This document shows positions 14,451 through 22,994 of a stretch of 24,485 bases of DNA, piece by piece. Location: IMG/VR virus record IMGVR_UViG_3300035698_012721, positions 1 to 24,485 of that record; one strand, written 5' to 3'. Position 1 is the first letter of the stretch; every line of letters starts with the position of its first letter. Made by a program: the position numbers and the translations under genes. The notes beneath the pieces were generated by a model. It made no database searches, was not told where the DNA came from, and was given only the letters and a program-made list of their open reading frames with translations. Origin of the DNA: a virus.

Positions 14451-15875
14451 CTATGTAACAGTAATAACAAAACTATCAGCATCAGTCCAAGCATATTCAA
14501 GTTTACTAAAAGAAAGATCTGCTACTCCTGTCCCTACAGACCTTCTACATAATTTAGTAAAAGGTAATATTATATTATCTATAAATGAATGTTGCTGTCT
14601 TAAATAATATACAAGGTCCGATTGTTCTAATCTTTTTCCTAAATAAAGTGTATTAATATAAGACATTAAAGTACTTTTTATTTGATTCTCTGCAGAAGTA
14701 GAATCTATTCCCGAATAAAGAGTAACACTAAACGATATATCAACATAAGTCTTTTCCCCTTCACGCACTAAAATATTAGAAGCAATAAGTTTATTAGTAT
14801 CTGTATCTAAATCATCTTGTATCTCACCAATCAAACTATTATATGAATATGATATATTATAAGGTTCTCCTACTGAAGGCGCACCAGATATCCAAACAAT
14901 CTTATCTAATGCCTGATTAGATCTCCTATATTCACTATAAGTATCTTTAACAACTGAGAAATGTGTATCCTCAATATAAGTGTTGGTTGTACCAACAATC
15001 TGTATAACTTCATTAAGAGGAAGATTATCAAAGAAAACAGTAAGTCCATTAATATTAGAAAAGACTTCAGCTTGAATATCATTCTCAAGAGTCTGTCCAA
15101 TTATTATAACATCTACTTCATTACCATAGGCATTTCTTATACAATTATCTTCTCCAGAAGTAAGTACTACAGCATCAACAACTCCAGTTATTGCCTCTAC
15201 AAAACTTGCATAACCTGGTGCAGTTCCCAAAAGTCTTCCTTGAGAAGCAGTTATAATTCTTTGTGACAATAATGTATTAGTTTCTTCATCAGTACCACTA
15301 GTTAAAACACTTTTATTAGTTACTCCATCTACTCCTGTTATACCAGATAATACAGTTATAGCATTAATAGCTACATTACTACCTATTCCAGCTAAAGAAG
15401 CTTCTATACTTACATTTGCTTCATATCTATTAGTTTCAGTATTTAATTGAGTAGCCGTATTCAAATAAACTGTAGTTGTTGTTATAAAAGAATAATAAGA
15501 ACCATCTGAATTTCTTTGAGTTGATACTGTTATTCCCCCACTACCATCTTCGGCACCAATACGAATAGAAGTAGTAGGTTTAGTTAATTTGTAAAAAGTT
15601 ACTGATCCTGTAGCTTTAGTAGCATCTTTTCTAGCAAGATTCCAATTAGCAGCTAAATCATTCAATTGATCATCTTCCATATCACTTGCATAATTAATTG
15701 AATAACTCTTTCTAATAAGTTCTAAATCATCATAACTTAATTCTAAGATTGTAGCTACTGGATCAATAACTACATCCTTAACTACATTACCAGAAGAAAC
15801 ATCAATATCAGGTCTATAAGTCTGTAAATAGTTTATTAACGATTGAGCGATTGCTTCCTTAGTTTTTGAAGACAT
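14451..15875 (-). CDS. Baseplate J-like wedge protein (gp47/gpJ-like)
   Basis: Baseplate wedge component that connects hub to fibres and transmits the trigger for sheath contraction. The 474 residues carry the family pattern in order: an N-terminal helical part with VVIDPVATILELSYDDLEL, then DLAANWNLARKDATKATGSV, the beta domain with ASLAGIGSNVAINAITVLSG at about 159-178, GVDGVTNKSVLTSGTDEETN at 181-200, LLSQRIITASQGRLLGTAPG, then YASFVEAITGVVDAVVL. This GTDEE..L..RI motif is diagnostic for baseplate J proteins. The C-terminus (TLYLGKRLEQSDLVYYLRQQ) also fits. GGGAG lies seven bases before the ATG. Unusually, it precedes the gp25/W-like gene rather than following it. Confidence 0.9.
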   Translation of the reverse strand: MSSKTKEAIAQSLINYLQTYRPDIDVSSGNVVKDVVIDPVATILELSYDDLELIRKSYSINYASDMEDDQLNDLAANWNLARKDATKATGSVTFYKLTKPTTSIRIGAEDGSGGITVSTQRNSDGSYYSFITTTTVYLNTATQLNTETNRYEANVSIEASLAGIGSNVAINAITVLSGITGVDGVTNKSVLTSGTDEETNTLLSQRIITASQGRLLGTAPGYASFVEAITGVVDAVVLTSGEDNCIRNAYGNEVDVIIIGQTLENDIQAEVFSNINGLTVFFDNLPLNEVIQIVGTTNTYIEDTHFSVVKDTYSEYRRSNQALDKIVWISGAPSVGEPYNISYSYNSLIGEIQDDLDTDTNKLIASNILVREGEKTYVDISFSVTLYSGIDSTSAENQIKSTLMSYINTLYLGKRLEQSDLVYYLRQQHSFIDNIILPFTKLCRRSVGTGVADLSFSKLEYAWTDADSFVITVT

Positions 15876-15877
15876 TT

Positions 15878-16840
15878 CTACTCTCCCTTAAGCTTCTGAG
15901 TTCCTTCTGGTACATCAGGTGCAGTTACAGGTATAACTAATGGAACAGGTGTTGGTCCACTTGGCACACCTAAAGCCGCAGTAGCATGCATATGTGAATT
16001 AAATGCTGTTACTAAATTATCCACTGTATTTCTCAATGATTGAATCTCACTAAATAAAGCCAATGTTGCAGTACCACACATCTCAGCTACATCTGCAGTA
16101 ACTTGTAACTTACCTATTGTAGCTACTTCAATATTTCCTGCACTATCTATTATAATAGTTTTGTTATTCTGCGTATCAAATAATCTTAAACGAATTGAAT
16201 TACCATTTGCAGATTTTATTTCAGTTGTAAATGCATCATTCCAAACTGTACCAATAGTTACTTTATATAAAATATTATCTACTGGTGAAGTTTCAATTTT
16301 TCCTGTTAAGGGACTCACTACATCTTCATCTACACCAGTTATAGGATTTTTCTTTTGTACTACTTGAGTTTGGTCTCTTATTATAAAATGTATACTACCC
16401 TTCTGATCTAAATACCATTCAGCACCCTGCTTTGATTTCCAAGCATATTCTCCTTCTATGATATTACGAAAATAATAACCAAAATCATTCATACCTAAAA
16501 CTTTTTTATAATAGTCTACAGGTGCAAAACCAAGAAGAACAGGAGAACCACTTTGTCTAGATCCACAGATAACTATATCACCAATAGAAGGTTTATATTG
16601 TAATCCCCAACCTCTTGACATATGTGTATATGTTAAAGGAATCCTAGATGAATTAGATTTTACACTTCCTGATATACCACCACGATCTAACCATTCAACT
16701 ATAAGAGTATTATAAAGATGCTTATCCTTGACCTTATCATTAGATTCATCTATCACCTCTTCAATTCTACCCAACTTAATATATTGAAAAGGATTATTTG
16801 AAGAATCTTTTTCTCCACCAGCAAACCAACTATTTAACAT
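15878..16840 (-). CDS. Baseplate spike protein with OB fold (gpV/gp45-like)
   Basis: Membrane-piercing central spike. Residues about 23-107 look like the OB fold of phage baseplate V proteins: LGRIEEVIDES, a strand LIVEWLDRGG, then GWGLQYKPSIGDIVICGSR and GSPVLLGFAP, with the characteristic 'P..GD.V...G....PV.LG' ending. A region of short beta repeats follows (NGNSIRLRLFDTQNNKTIII, DSAGNIEVATIG), consistent with a triple-stranded stalk. The C-terminus has HMH at 283-285 and a Pro/Gly-rich tail (GVPSGPTPVP), matching the 'HxH...G' motif in many spike tips. No lysozyme domain is inserted. AAGGA lies seven bases before the ATG, which is inside the end of the hub gene. The J-like gene follows after two bases. 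Confidence 0.8.
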   Translation of the reverse strand: MLNSWFAGGEKDSSNNPFQYIKLGRIEEVIDESNDKVKDKHLYNTLIVEWLDRGGISGSVKSNSSRIPLTYTHMSRGWGLQYKPSIGDIVICGSRQSGSPVLLGFAPVDYYKKVLGMNDFGYYFRNIIEGEYAWKSKQGAEWYLDQKGSIHFIIRDQTQVVQKKNPITGVDEDVVSPLTGKIETSPVDNILYKVTIGTVWNDAFTTEIKSANGNSIRLRLFDTQNNKTIIIDSAGNIEVATIGKLQVTADVAEMCGTATLALFSEIQSLRNTVDNLVTAFNSHMHATAALGVPSGPTPVPLVIPVTAPDVPEGTQKLKGE

Positions 16841-19076
16841 TATTACATCCTTGTTCTGAACGATATTTTAAATATGTAGTGTCTTTAGTATTTCTAATTA
16901 CCGTATCATTAGCAAAACTAGAAGCATTTATAGATTTAGATACTTTAGTTAATCTTTCTTTTAAAGTATTGAGTGCAGTATCTCTTTCATCCTTAACCTT
17001 AATTATCTCAGATTCATTTCTAGTACCTGAAAAAATAATTTTATTATAATTCTCTTTAATTTTAGCTGTTTCATTCTTTAAATAACTTTGCAAATATTCC
17101 TGTTGTTGTACTATAGAAGGATATAAATTAGAAGGAATTGCATCCCAAACTAACAAACCTTCAACATAATTAACTACATCATTATTAACATACATCTTTA
17201 CCTTTCCCCAAGTTAAATCTTCTACATTAGCTAAAATAAAATTCATCTGACTTAAAGACATAGATTGGATTTCTACTAGGTGAGTTAAGTATCCTTTTAA
17301 CTGATTAATATTATTTCCTTCAATCACATAAAAAGGTTTTCTCCTATAAGATAAATCTATAGTAGTAGAATAATCTGCACCTGCTACAAAATTATGTACT
17401 ACTCTATTTATATAATAAACACTAGTCCACCTATCAACATAACAAGAAGTACCTGGTTGTAAATTTGAATTACCTTCTAAAAACATAGATGCAGTATGAA
17501 GAGTAGAATTTTGTCTCCACAATCTCTGCTCTCCATAAGCAGCTAAACTTTCAGGTGTGATAAGGCCTACTTTAGATTCTTGAGCCATCATACGTACACC
17601 AAATTGTCTTCTATACTTATAAGGAGCTATAACTAATTTTCTTAAAAATTCATGTGTATAACCTCCCCATAAATAACTACCAGTAATAACTAAATCTGTA
17701 AATAAATTTCTATCATCCATAACCTGAGAATATTTACGCACATAAATATCTTTGTCAGCAGTAAAATGAAAATTGTTTTGAACAAAATTATTAAAAGTAT
17801 TTTGATCCTCATCATTACCATCATACATTTTAGGCAATTTTAAATTAGTAGGACCAAAATAAGGAATACCAGAAGGTAAAACATAAAACTCAAAGAAAGT
17901 ACTTTTTGCTATATTGTCTAATATTTGAGCATTCGATTTCCAATCACTTATAAGATAATCATAAGTACCAGAAGCAAATTGTATCGACCATACAGGTTGA
18001 TTAATACCCATTAATATAAAAGCAACATCACCAGAAGCTACCTTACCATCAACAGATTTTTTTGCTTTAACTCCATACCAACCTACAATTTTATCATTTT
18101 CATCATATAACTCTTTAATATAAGTTTCTACTCTTCTATCTATAGCTGTATTTAATGCCTTAAAAGAATCCGAAGTTTTAGTTGCTCCATTTTTATCATG
18201 TAATTCACTAAGACAAGATTTAGCTTCTGTAAATAAAGCAGAATCATTAAATATATCACAAAACGTTCTACCTAATATACCTTTAACAACTTCTTCAGGT
18301 TTCTTACCTGCCCAAGTTGATTGATAAAAAGTTATAGTATCTCCTTCTGATTCTACTGGATCTAAAGAAGGAAAAGCATTCGTTCTTGTAACTGATAATG
18401 CTTTAGTTACATCTTCACAACTTAAATTAATTCTTTTAGTTAATCCATCATCTTCTACATTTACAGTACTAACATAACCAGTAAAAACTAATTTTAAATT
18501 ATCTTCCCAATCAGGTAAATATATCTCAACTTCATCATTACTCTCAATAATACAATCACCCTCTTGAAAATATACATTAGGTGAACGTAATGGTGGAACA
18601 GGAGAAGAAGCAACATTCTTCATATAAAAAACATCGTCTGTATTATCTAGTGCAATGCTAGCTGTCCATGCACCTTGAGAAGATTGTGTAACAGTTATAG
18701 AAATAACTCTTTCATTTGCATAAGTAGGCGAAACATTAAAATTTGCTGCTCTTTCCCAAGTCTGGTCTATTAAATTCAAATTTGTCTTAGTATCTTTTTC
18801 TTTCTTAAATTGTGTACCATTTACAACTAAATAAAAATAATCTTCATCATTATCAAAATCTAATAATTTACCACTCTTCCTATTTATAAAAGATTGCAAT
18901 CTTAATCGCTCAGCATCTAAAAACTTTTTATTCAATCCATCCCAAGTATCCTTATCAGGCATTTCACCATATTCCATTATATAAGTTACTGCTGTAACAT
19001 AACTATCAAAAATTCTAGTCTTAGGTTTTTTAACAACAACTACACAAGATCTAGAATAGTGTTCAGTCTTAATCAT
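16830..19076 (-). CDS. Baseplate hub protein (gp27/gpD-like)
   Basis: Large protein (748 residues) expected to form the trimeric hub that joins tail tube to spike. Supporting signs: position directly before the OB-fold spike gene; a beta-rich N-terminal half with RVISITVTQSSQGAWTASIA, then a segment NDEVEIYLPDWEDNLKLVFT, GYVSTVNVEDDGLTKRINL and SCEDVTKAL, which is the 'boundary, units, then coordinate-system' pattern of gpD/XkdQ-type hubs; and a long C-terminal helical tail (residues about 630-748, many Lys, Glu and Asn). It is longer than gp27 or gpD, which are nearer 320-400 residues, so it has extra domains I cannot name. Its start overlaps the previous stop (ATGA); its end overlaps the spike start by 11 bases. 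Confidence 0.7.
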   Translation of the reverse strand: MIKTEHYSRSCVVVVKKPKTRIFDSYVTAVTYIMEYGEMPDKDTWDGLNKKFLDAERLRLQSFINRKSGKLLDFDNDEDYFYLVVNGTQFKKEKDTKTNLNLIDQTWERAANFNVSPTYANERVISITVTQSSQGAWTASIALDNTDDVFYMKNVASSPVPPLRSPNVYFQEGDCIIESNDEVEIYLPDWEDNLKLVFTGYVSTVNVEDDGLTKRINLSCEDVTKALSVTRTNAFPSLDPVESEGDTITFYQSTWAGKKPEEVVKGILGRTFCDIFNDSALFTEAKSCLSELHDKNGATKTSDSFKALNTAIDRRVETYIKELYDENDKIVGWYGVKAKKSVDGKVASGDVAFILMGINQPVWSIQFASGTYDYLISDWKSNAQILDNIAKSTFFEFYVLPSGIPYFGPTNLKLPKMYDGNDEDQNTFNNFVQNNFHFTADKDIYVRKYSQVMDDRNLFTDLVITGSYLWGGYTHEFLRKLVIAPYKYRRQFGVRMMAQESKVGLITPESLAAYGEQRLWRQNSTLHTASMFLEGNSNLQPGTSCYVDRWTSVYYINRVVHNFVAGADYSTTIDLSYRRKPFYVIEGNNINQLKGYLTHLVEIQSMSLSQMNFILANVEDLTWGKVKMYVNNDVVNYVEGLLVWDAIPSNLYPSIVQQQEYLQSYLKNETAKIKENYNKIIFSGTRNESEIIKVKDERDTALNTLKERLTKVSKSINASSFANDTVIRNTKDTTYLKYRSEQGCNNVK

Positions 19077-19807
19077 GTTGTAGCTACTCCTAATCCTGTG
19101 ATTTGCTTCCCTTTCGACAACTGTAACAACTTATCTGCAAACAAACTTTCAGTACTCCAATCTACCGCAAAATTAAAGTTATAATTAGCTTTTCTAACAT
19201 CATTAGCATCACGAGTATAACTAAATCTTGTAAAATGCCCACTATAAATATATCCATCGTGATAAATATAAGTTACAGAAAGATCTTTAGGGCTACTCCT
19301 AATTATTCTCTTCGTCATTGCAGCAATACTCAATCCTCTTAAGATACTACCTGTTATAGAAGCTAAAGATTGTAAACCCGAACTAACTAAACTTGTAGGT
19401 GACATCTTACCTGCTTTCTCACTTGAGTATAGTTGAAAAGCTTTAGTATTATTTATAGTTTCTTGTCCTACTGCAGCAGTTACTGCAACAGCTGCAGTAG
19501 CAGCAGGAATAATTCTATTATTAGCATTTAAAATATTACTAATATGTTTTTTATCTAATCTATATAATTGTTTCAAAACTGATAAAGAAAGTAAACCTAA
19601 ACTTTCAAATCCAGGTAATAATAAAACAGCACCAGATACATCCATACGTTCAGGTTGATCTCCCCAATGAGAGAAATTATATCCACCTACTGTTCTTGTT
19701 GTTTGAATAACCTTAGCAGAACTAATAGTTACTTTCACAGGAGCATCATGATCATTAAAGAAAGGCATTGGAAAAGGAACAAACAATAAAGGATTAGTTA
19801 TAATCAT
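19073..19807 (-). CDS. Baseplate hub-associated protein (tail/baseplate assembly)
   Basis: Protein of 244 residues between tape measure and hub, the slot that holds small hub-completion or tube-initiator proteins in contractile tails. The N-terminal part reads VKVTISSAKVIQTTRTVGG followed by a WGDQPERMDVSG stretch. This 'G..WG..P..m.vsG' pattern is common in hub-adaptor proteins. An Ala-rich hydrophobic stretch covers residues about 101-114. The C-terminal third (SVTYIYHDGYIYSGHFTRFSY) is beta-rich. No LysM or catalytic motif is seen. ATG follows the tape measure stop by one base, with GAGGT at the end of that gene serving as ribosome site, and its own stop overlaps the hub start as ATGA. The position is firm; the exact role is inference. 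Confidence 0.6.
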   Translation of the reverse strand: MIITNPLLFVPFPMPFFNDHDAPVKVTISSAKVIQTTRTVGGYNFSHWGDQPERMDVSGAVLLLPGFESLGLLSLSVLKQLYRLDKKHISNILNANNRIIPAATAAVAVTAAVGQETINNTKAFQLYSSEKAGKMSPTSLVSSGLQSLASITGSILRGLSIAAMTKRIIRSSPKDLSVTYIYHDGYIYSGHFTRFSYTRDANDVRKANYNFNFAVDWSTESLFADKLLQLSKGKQITGLGVATT

Positions 19808-19808
19808 C

Positions 19809-21689
19809 TTACCTCATCATAAACATTTTTAGTTGGTTTGTTACTTCACCATTAGAACTTATTAATTTTTCAATAATGCCAGTAGTATGTTCCATAAATT
19901 TATTAATTTGTTCACCAGCAAATCCAGCACCACTTTCAATCAATCCTGATGCAGGATTAACAAAATTAAGTGCAGCCTTACCAAGAACACTTGGATTATC
20001 TAATAAATAACTACCTAAATTTTTCCATTGCTCAGAATCAGCAGCAAAGTCTGCTATAGGCTTAACATTCTTTCTAGCATATTCTGAAGTGACAGCAAAA
20101 CTTGCTCCACCTGCAGAAACTCTCTTAAGTATTTCACTCATACTGCCTATATCCATTGTCATGATACCAATATTTTGTGCTTGTTTTACTACCTTATCTG
20201 ACTCTTCCTTAGTAACTTTTTCAAGATCCTTAATAAGCTTATTAAATCCTTTTTCATCACCAGCTTTAACAAGATTTATCATCTCATCAAATATCTTAAC
20301 CTTCTCACCACCTACTTTTGCTTCCATCTGCATATTACCAATAGTAGAAAGTCCTGGCAAACCTAAAGGGTTCTTTCTCATCATTTCTCTTAATCCTACA
20401 GGAGAAGTAACCATACCTCCTGCTGCTGCTTCCGATGTACGCATAGATAATCTAAGAAATTCAAAAGGAGACTTTTCAGCTTTAGCTCTAAATTGACCAA
20501 CTTGTTCAAGAGGTGGAAGACCTGCATCAGGTAAAATATTAGAAGACAATCCAAACCTTCTAGACAACATCATTAAACGCATTAAACTATCTGTAGATGC
20601 TCCTCTTTGTTCAGAAAGTATACCACTAAAAGTATCTATAGATATTACACCTGCTTTAAGAGAAGTACTAAAATGTTTTATGAATCTACCTGCTTCACCT
20701 ATATCAGCATTGTACTTTGCTAACATAGGAGAAAGTTGAGAAAACATTTGCATTGATTCTTTAGCAGATAATGTTCCTTTACCCTCTACCACTAAACTCT
20801 CAGATAATTTCTTAAAAGATCCTGCAAGCTTTTCACTAGATAATCCTAAATTAAATCTCATCATCATAAAGATTTTATTAGCTTCTTCAAGAGAAATATT
20901 ATATCTTTTCTGTATTGCTACACTAGCGATCACGGCTTCTCTAGAACTAGACATCACAGAAGCAACTTCACCTTTTGTACTAGTTGGTGTAAGCCCTGTT
21001 GTAAATCCCCCTCCAATACTTTTTGCAGCATTAACAGCTTCTTTTAAATCCATGCCAAAAGATTGTAAAGTTGTTAACATCTTTAAGGAATCATAGCCAC
21101 TACTAAAAAGTCCTTTTGTAGGAGGGGCACCAGCCTCTCCTAATATACCTGCTTCAAATCTTCGTCCGCCTTGAAGTTGGTTAACTGTACCTAAAAGTAA
21201 TTTAAATGCTCCAGCCATTAAAGCTATAGAAGATACGCCACCACCTATAACTTTCCACAAACCTCCTAGAGCTGAAGTAGTACCACCTAAGTTCTTTACA
21301 AAATCTCTTAAATTTATTTTACCTCTACTAAACTCACTAAAAGCTCTTTTAAACTCTTCTGCACTTACATTAGCTGTAGTGCCCATTGCTTTGGCTGCAG
21401 CATCTACCTTTTCAGATGTAGACTTTTGTTCCTTCATTGTGCTTATTAAAGCACGACTAGCTTTATTAACTTCTCGAGTGGCGTATTCTACGCCTCTCAA
21501 TTCTCTTATTCTTTCTTCTCCTACTCTTACATTATCAACTATAATCTGTGCTCTTCTTTTATCTTGAGTAATAAGCTTCTTTAATTGCTTGGCTGTTTCA
21601 CCAGAAGAAACTGCTAAAAGCATGAAATGCCTATTCATGTCCTTAAAAACTTCTTCTAATACCTTAAAATTCTTTGCTTCATCTGCCAT
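19809..21689 (-). CDS. Tail tape measure protein
   Basis: Sets tail length and is thought to be released into the host envelope at infection. At 626 residues it is the longest gene between chaperone and baseplate, and its sequence is helical and rich in Ala, Ser, Lys and Glu. The N-terminal 130 residues look like coiled coil (ETAKQLKKLITQDKRRAQII). A hydrophobic glycine-rich segment spans about residues 139-168 (GGLWKVIGGGVSSIALMAGA), as tape measures often have. No peptidase or lysozyme motif was recognised. At about 1.5 angstrom per residue a tail near 90-95 nm is inferred. The ATG sits inside the end of the chaperone extension (11-base overlap), with only a weak GAGAG before it, suggesting translational coupling. 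The short length for a myovirus tape measure is within the known range. Confidence 0.85.
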   Translation of the reverse strand: MADEAKNFKVLEEVFKDMNRHFMLLAVSSGETAKQLKKLITQDKRRAQIIVDNVRVGEERIRELRGVEYATREVNKASRALISTMKEQKSTSEKVDAAAKAMGTTANVSAEEFKRAFSEFSRGKINLRDFVKNLGGTTSALGGLWKVIGGGVSSIALMAGAFKLLLGTVNQLQGGRRFEAGILGEAGAPPTKGLFSSGYDSLKMLTTLQSFGMDLKEAVNAAKSIGGGFTTGLTPTSTKGEVASVMSSSREAVIASVAIQKRYNISLEEANKIFMMMRFNLGLSSEKLAGSFKKLSESLVVEGKGTLSAKESMQMFSQLSPMLAKYNADIGEAGRFIKHFSTSLKAGVISIDTFSGILSEQRGASTDSLMRLMMLSRRFGLSSNILPDAGLPPLEQVGQFRAKAEKSPFEFLRLSMRTSEAAAGGMVTSPVGLREMMRKNPLGLPGLSTIGNMQMEAKVGGEKVKIFDEMINLVKAGDEKGFNKLIKDLEKVTKEESDKVVKQAQNIGIMTMDIGSMSEILKRVSAGGASFAVTSEYARKNVKPIADFAADSEQWKNLGSYLLDNPSVLGKAALNFVNPASGLIESGAGFAGEQINKFMEHTTGIIEKLISSNGEVTNQLKMFMMR

Positions 21690-22436
21690 TTATTTCTCTC
21701 TCTATTTCACTCTCAAGTGAGTCAATATTAACAGGCTTCTTTTCGAATGTTTGTTCCATTCCCTTTATTTCATCTAAAGAGGCACCCTTACTTAATAATT
21801 GTTGTTTAAACCCTTCAGAAAAGTATTCTTTTTTAGATTTGTTTTCTTTTTCAGCTTGAGCTAGTTTAAAATTAAGCCAAGGCTTCAAAATATCTATGAT
21901 ATGTGTAATCTTATCAACTTCTTCAGATTCATCCTTTATAATGTTTTGAAAGGCCCAACCAATTTGTATATGAGTTAATTGATTCAATTGATTTGGAGTT
22001 ATCTTGAATAACTTACATATCTTATATAAAGCTCTTCCTATGTTTTCAACGTAGTTTTTTTTAAGTCTTCTTTTTTCTTTTGTGTAGCTTCTCTCAAATC
22101 AATATAGCAACTAAATAAAATACTTATAGTAGTTGCATCCATTTGGCCTAAGATTTCTTCCATTGCTTTAGATATGTTAGTTGCTTTATCTTTTTCTACC
22201 TTTGACCTAATTTCATCAAATCCTGTAGGATTAATACCATCAATTGAAACAATCGACTTAGCTAAAGTAGGTATCTTTTCTAATTCAAGCATAGTTAAAT
22301 CTGCTCTAGGTAATCCTTCAATGATTTGATTAACTTCATCTTGACTAAGTGTTCTTAGAATAATCTTGTGCTTGCCTAACTCGAACTCTTTTTCTTCTGG
22401 TGTACCTAATAAAGCATCTACTAACTTCATACTCAT
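21679..22436 (-). CDS. Tail assembly chaperone, -1 frameshift fusion form
   Basis: Predicted long form made when ribosomes slip back one base on the A run at 22056-22062. Zero-frame codons TTA AAA AAA then continue as AAC TAC GTT GAA in the -1 frame, which stays open to TGA at 21679. The fusion joins residues 1-127 to a 125-residue extension, 252 residues in all. Taken alone, the downstream ORF has only a TTG at 21987 with no Shine-Dalgarno, whereas the -1 frame is open right back into the chaperone gene, so it is best read as an extension (like lambda gpGT and P2 E+E'), not a separate gene. The extension is charged and helical (DEIKGMEQTFEKK) and presumably binds the tape measure. Its stop overlaps the tape measure start by 11 bases. 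Confidence 0.8.
22038..22436 (-). CDS. Tail assembly chaperone, short form
   Basis: Zero-frame product of 132 residues, in the position where dsDNA tailed phages encode the chaperone that coats the tape measure before tube polymerisation. It is acidic and helical, with MKLVDALLGTPEEKEFELG at the start and a lysine-rich end (QKKKEDLKK). The family is poorly conserved in sequence, so the call rests on position between tube and tape measure, size and the frameshift described separately. AGGAGG (22443-22448) lies six bases before the ATG at 22436; an out-of-frame ATG at 22440 is too close to the site. The zero frame ends at TAG nine residues beyond the run of As, after which the -1 frame stays open for 125 codons. 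Confidence 0.8.
   Translation of the reverse strand: MSMKLVDALLGTPEEKEFELGKHKIILRTLSQDEVNQIIEGLPRADLTMLELEKIPTLAKSIVSIDGINPTGFDEIRSKVEKDKATNISKAMEEILGQMDATTISILFSCYIDLREATQKKKEDLKKTTLKT
22056..22062 (-). promoter_or_regulatory. Programmed -1 frameshift slippery site A AAA AAA
   Basis: On the minus strand the chaperone gene reads GAC TTA AAA AAA ACT ACG. The heptamer A AAA AAA fits the X XXY YYZ rule for tandem -1 slippage of two lysine tRNAs. After slippage the next codon is AAC, in the frame of the downstream extension. I see no strong stem-loop or upstream Shine-Dalgarno-like stimulator at the usual distance, so efficiency cannot be judged. Confidence 0.75.
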
Positions 22437-22473
22437 ACATAACCTCCTGTATTAATTAAATTAATAATTTAAT

Positions 22474-22974
22474 TTATGTTGTGCCATAAGCACCAGTTAC
22501 TTTTCTAAATACAATTGTAGCATTCTGAATAATTGTAACATCACCCCTAGATATGTCTTGTGTTGCAGAATGGTTTGTTATCCAACAATCTTCAAAAGTG
22601 AGTGCAACTGATTCAGATTTATCAGCTTTCTGTCTAACAATTTGAATCTGAAAAGATGTAACTTGCTCAACCAAAGAAAAGTAAGGATCATCAGAACTAT
22701 TGTTTCCAAGAACGTTTAAAAGATCATTCCTCCAAACAGCAAGTGCAGTAACATCTAGCCTCTTATCCCTAACAAGATTAGGAATCATTGCTTTAGGTAA
22801 TTCAGACTCGCCACCTAGAGTAAAATGAGGAGTTACTTCTCTACTCTCAGAAGGATTTATTGACTGAATTGAACCTACCTCAACAAAAGTACCTTTAGCA
22901 TTTTCAACAAGAATACTAATTCTAGTAACTCTTTCAATGTTAGAAAATTTCGGATTGTTTGGTGTATCTGCCAT
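22474..22974 (-). CDS. Tail tube protein
   Basis: Major subunit of the inner tail tube, which stacks as hexamers and is the conduit for DNA. The 166 residues fit tube proteins of contractile tails. The call rests on position directly after the sheath and before the tail chaperone, on size, and on a beta-rich sequence. It contains EVGSIQSINPSESREVTPHF near the N-terminus and a late DISRGDVTIIQNATIVFRKV strand pair, as in tube proteins whose first strands start with a charged loop and end in a hairpin. A GGAGG lies nine bases before the ATG. No membrane segment or signal is present. An AT-only gap of 37 bases follows before the chaperone gene. Confidence 0.85.
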   Translation of the reverse strand: MADTPNNPKFSNIERVTRISILVENAKGTFVEVGSIQSINPSESREVTPHFTLGGESELPKAMIPNLVRDKRLDVTALAVWRNDLLNVLGNNSSDDPYFSLVEQVTSFQIQIVRQKADKSESVALTFEDCWITNHSATQDISRGDVTIIQNATIVFRKVTGAYGTT

Positions 22975-22994
22975 GATTTATGGCCTCCTATTTT

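Noticed and set aside
21679-21987. Independent TTG-started gene of 102 residues before the tape measure
   Set aside because: No Shine-Dalgarno, and its frame is open upstream into the chaperone gene at the A run; a frameshift extension explains it better.
22437-22473. AT-only gap after the tube gene as a terminator or regulatory hairpin
   Set aside because: The partial palindromes contain only A and T and do not form a stable stem followed by a U tract; it is a short spacer holding the AGGAGG of the next gene.
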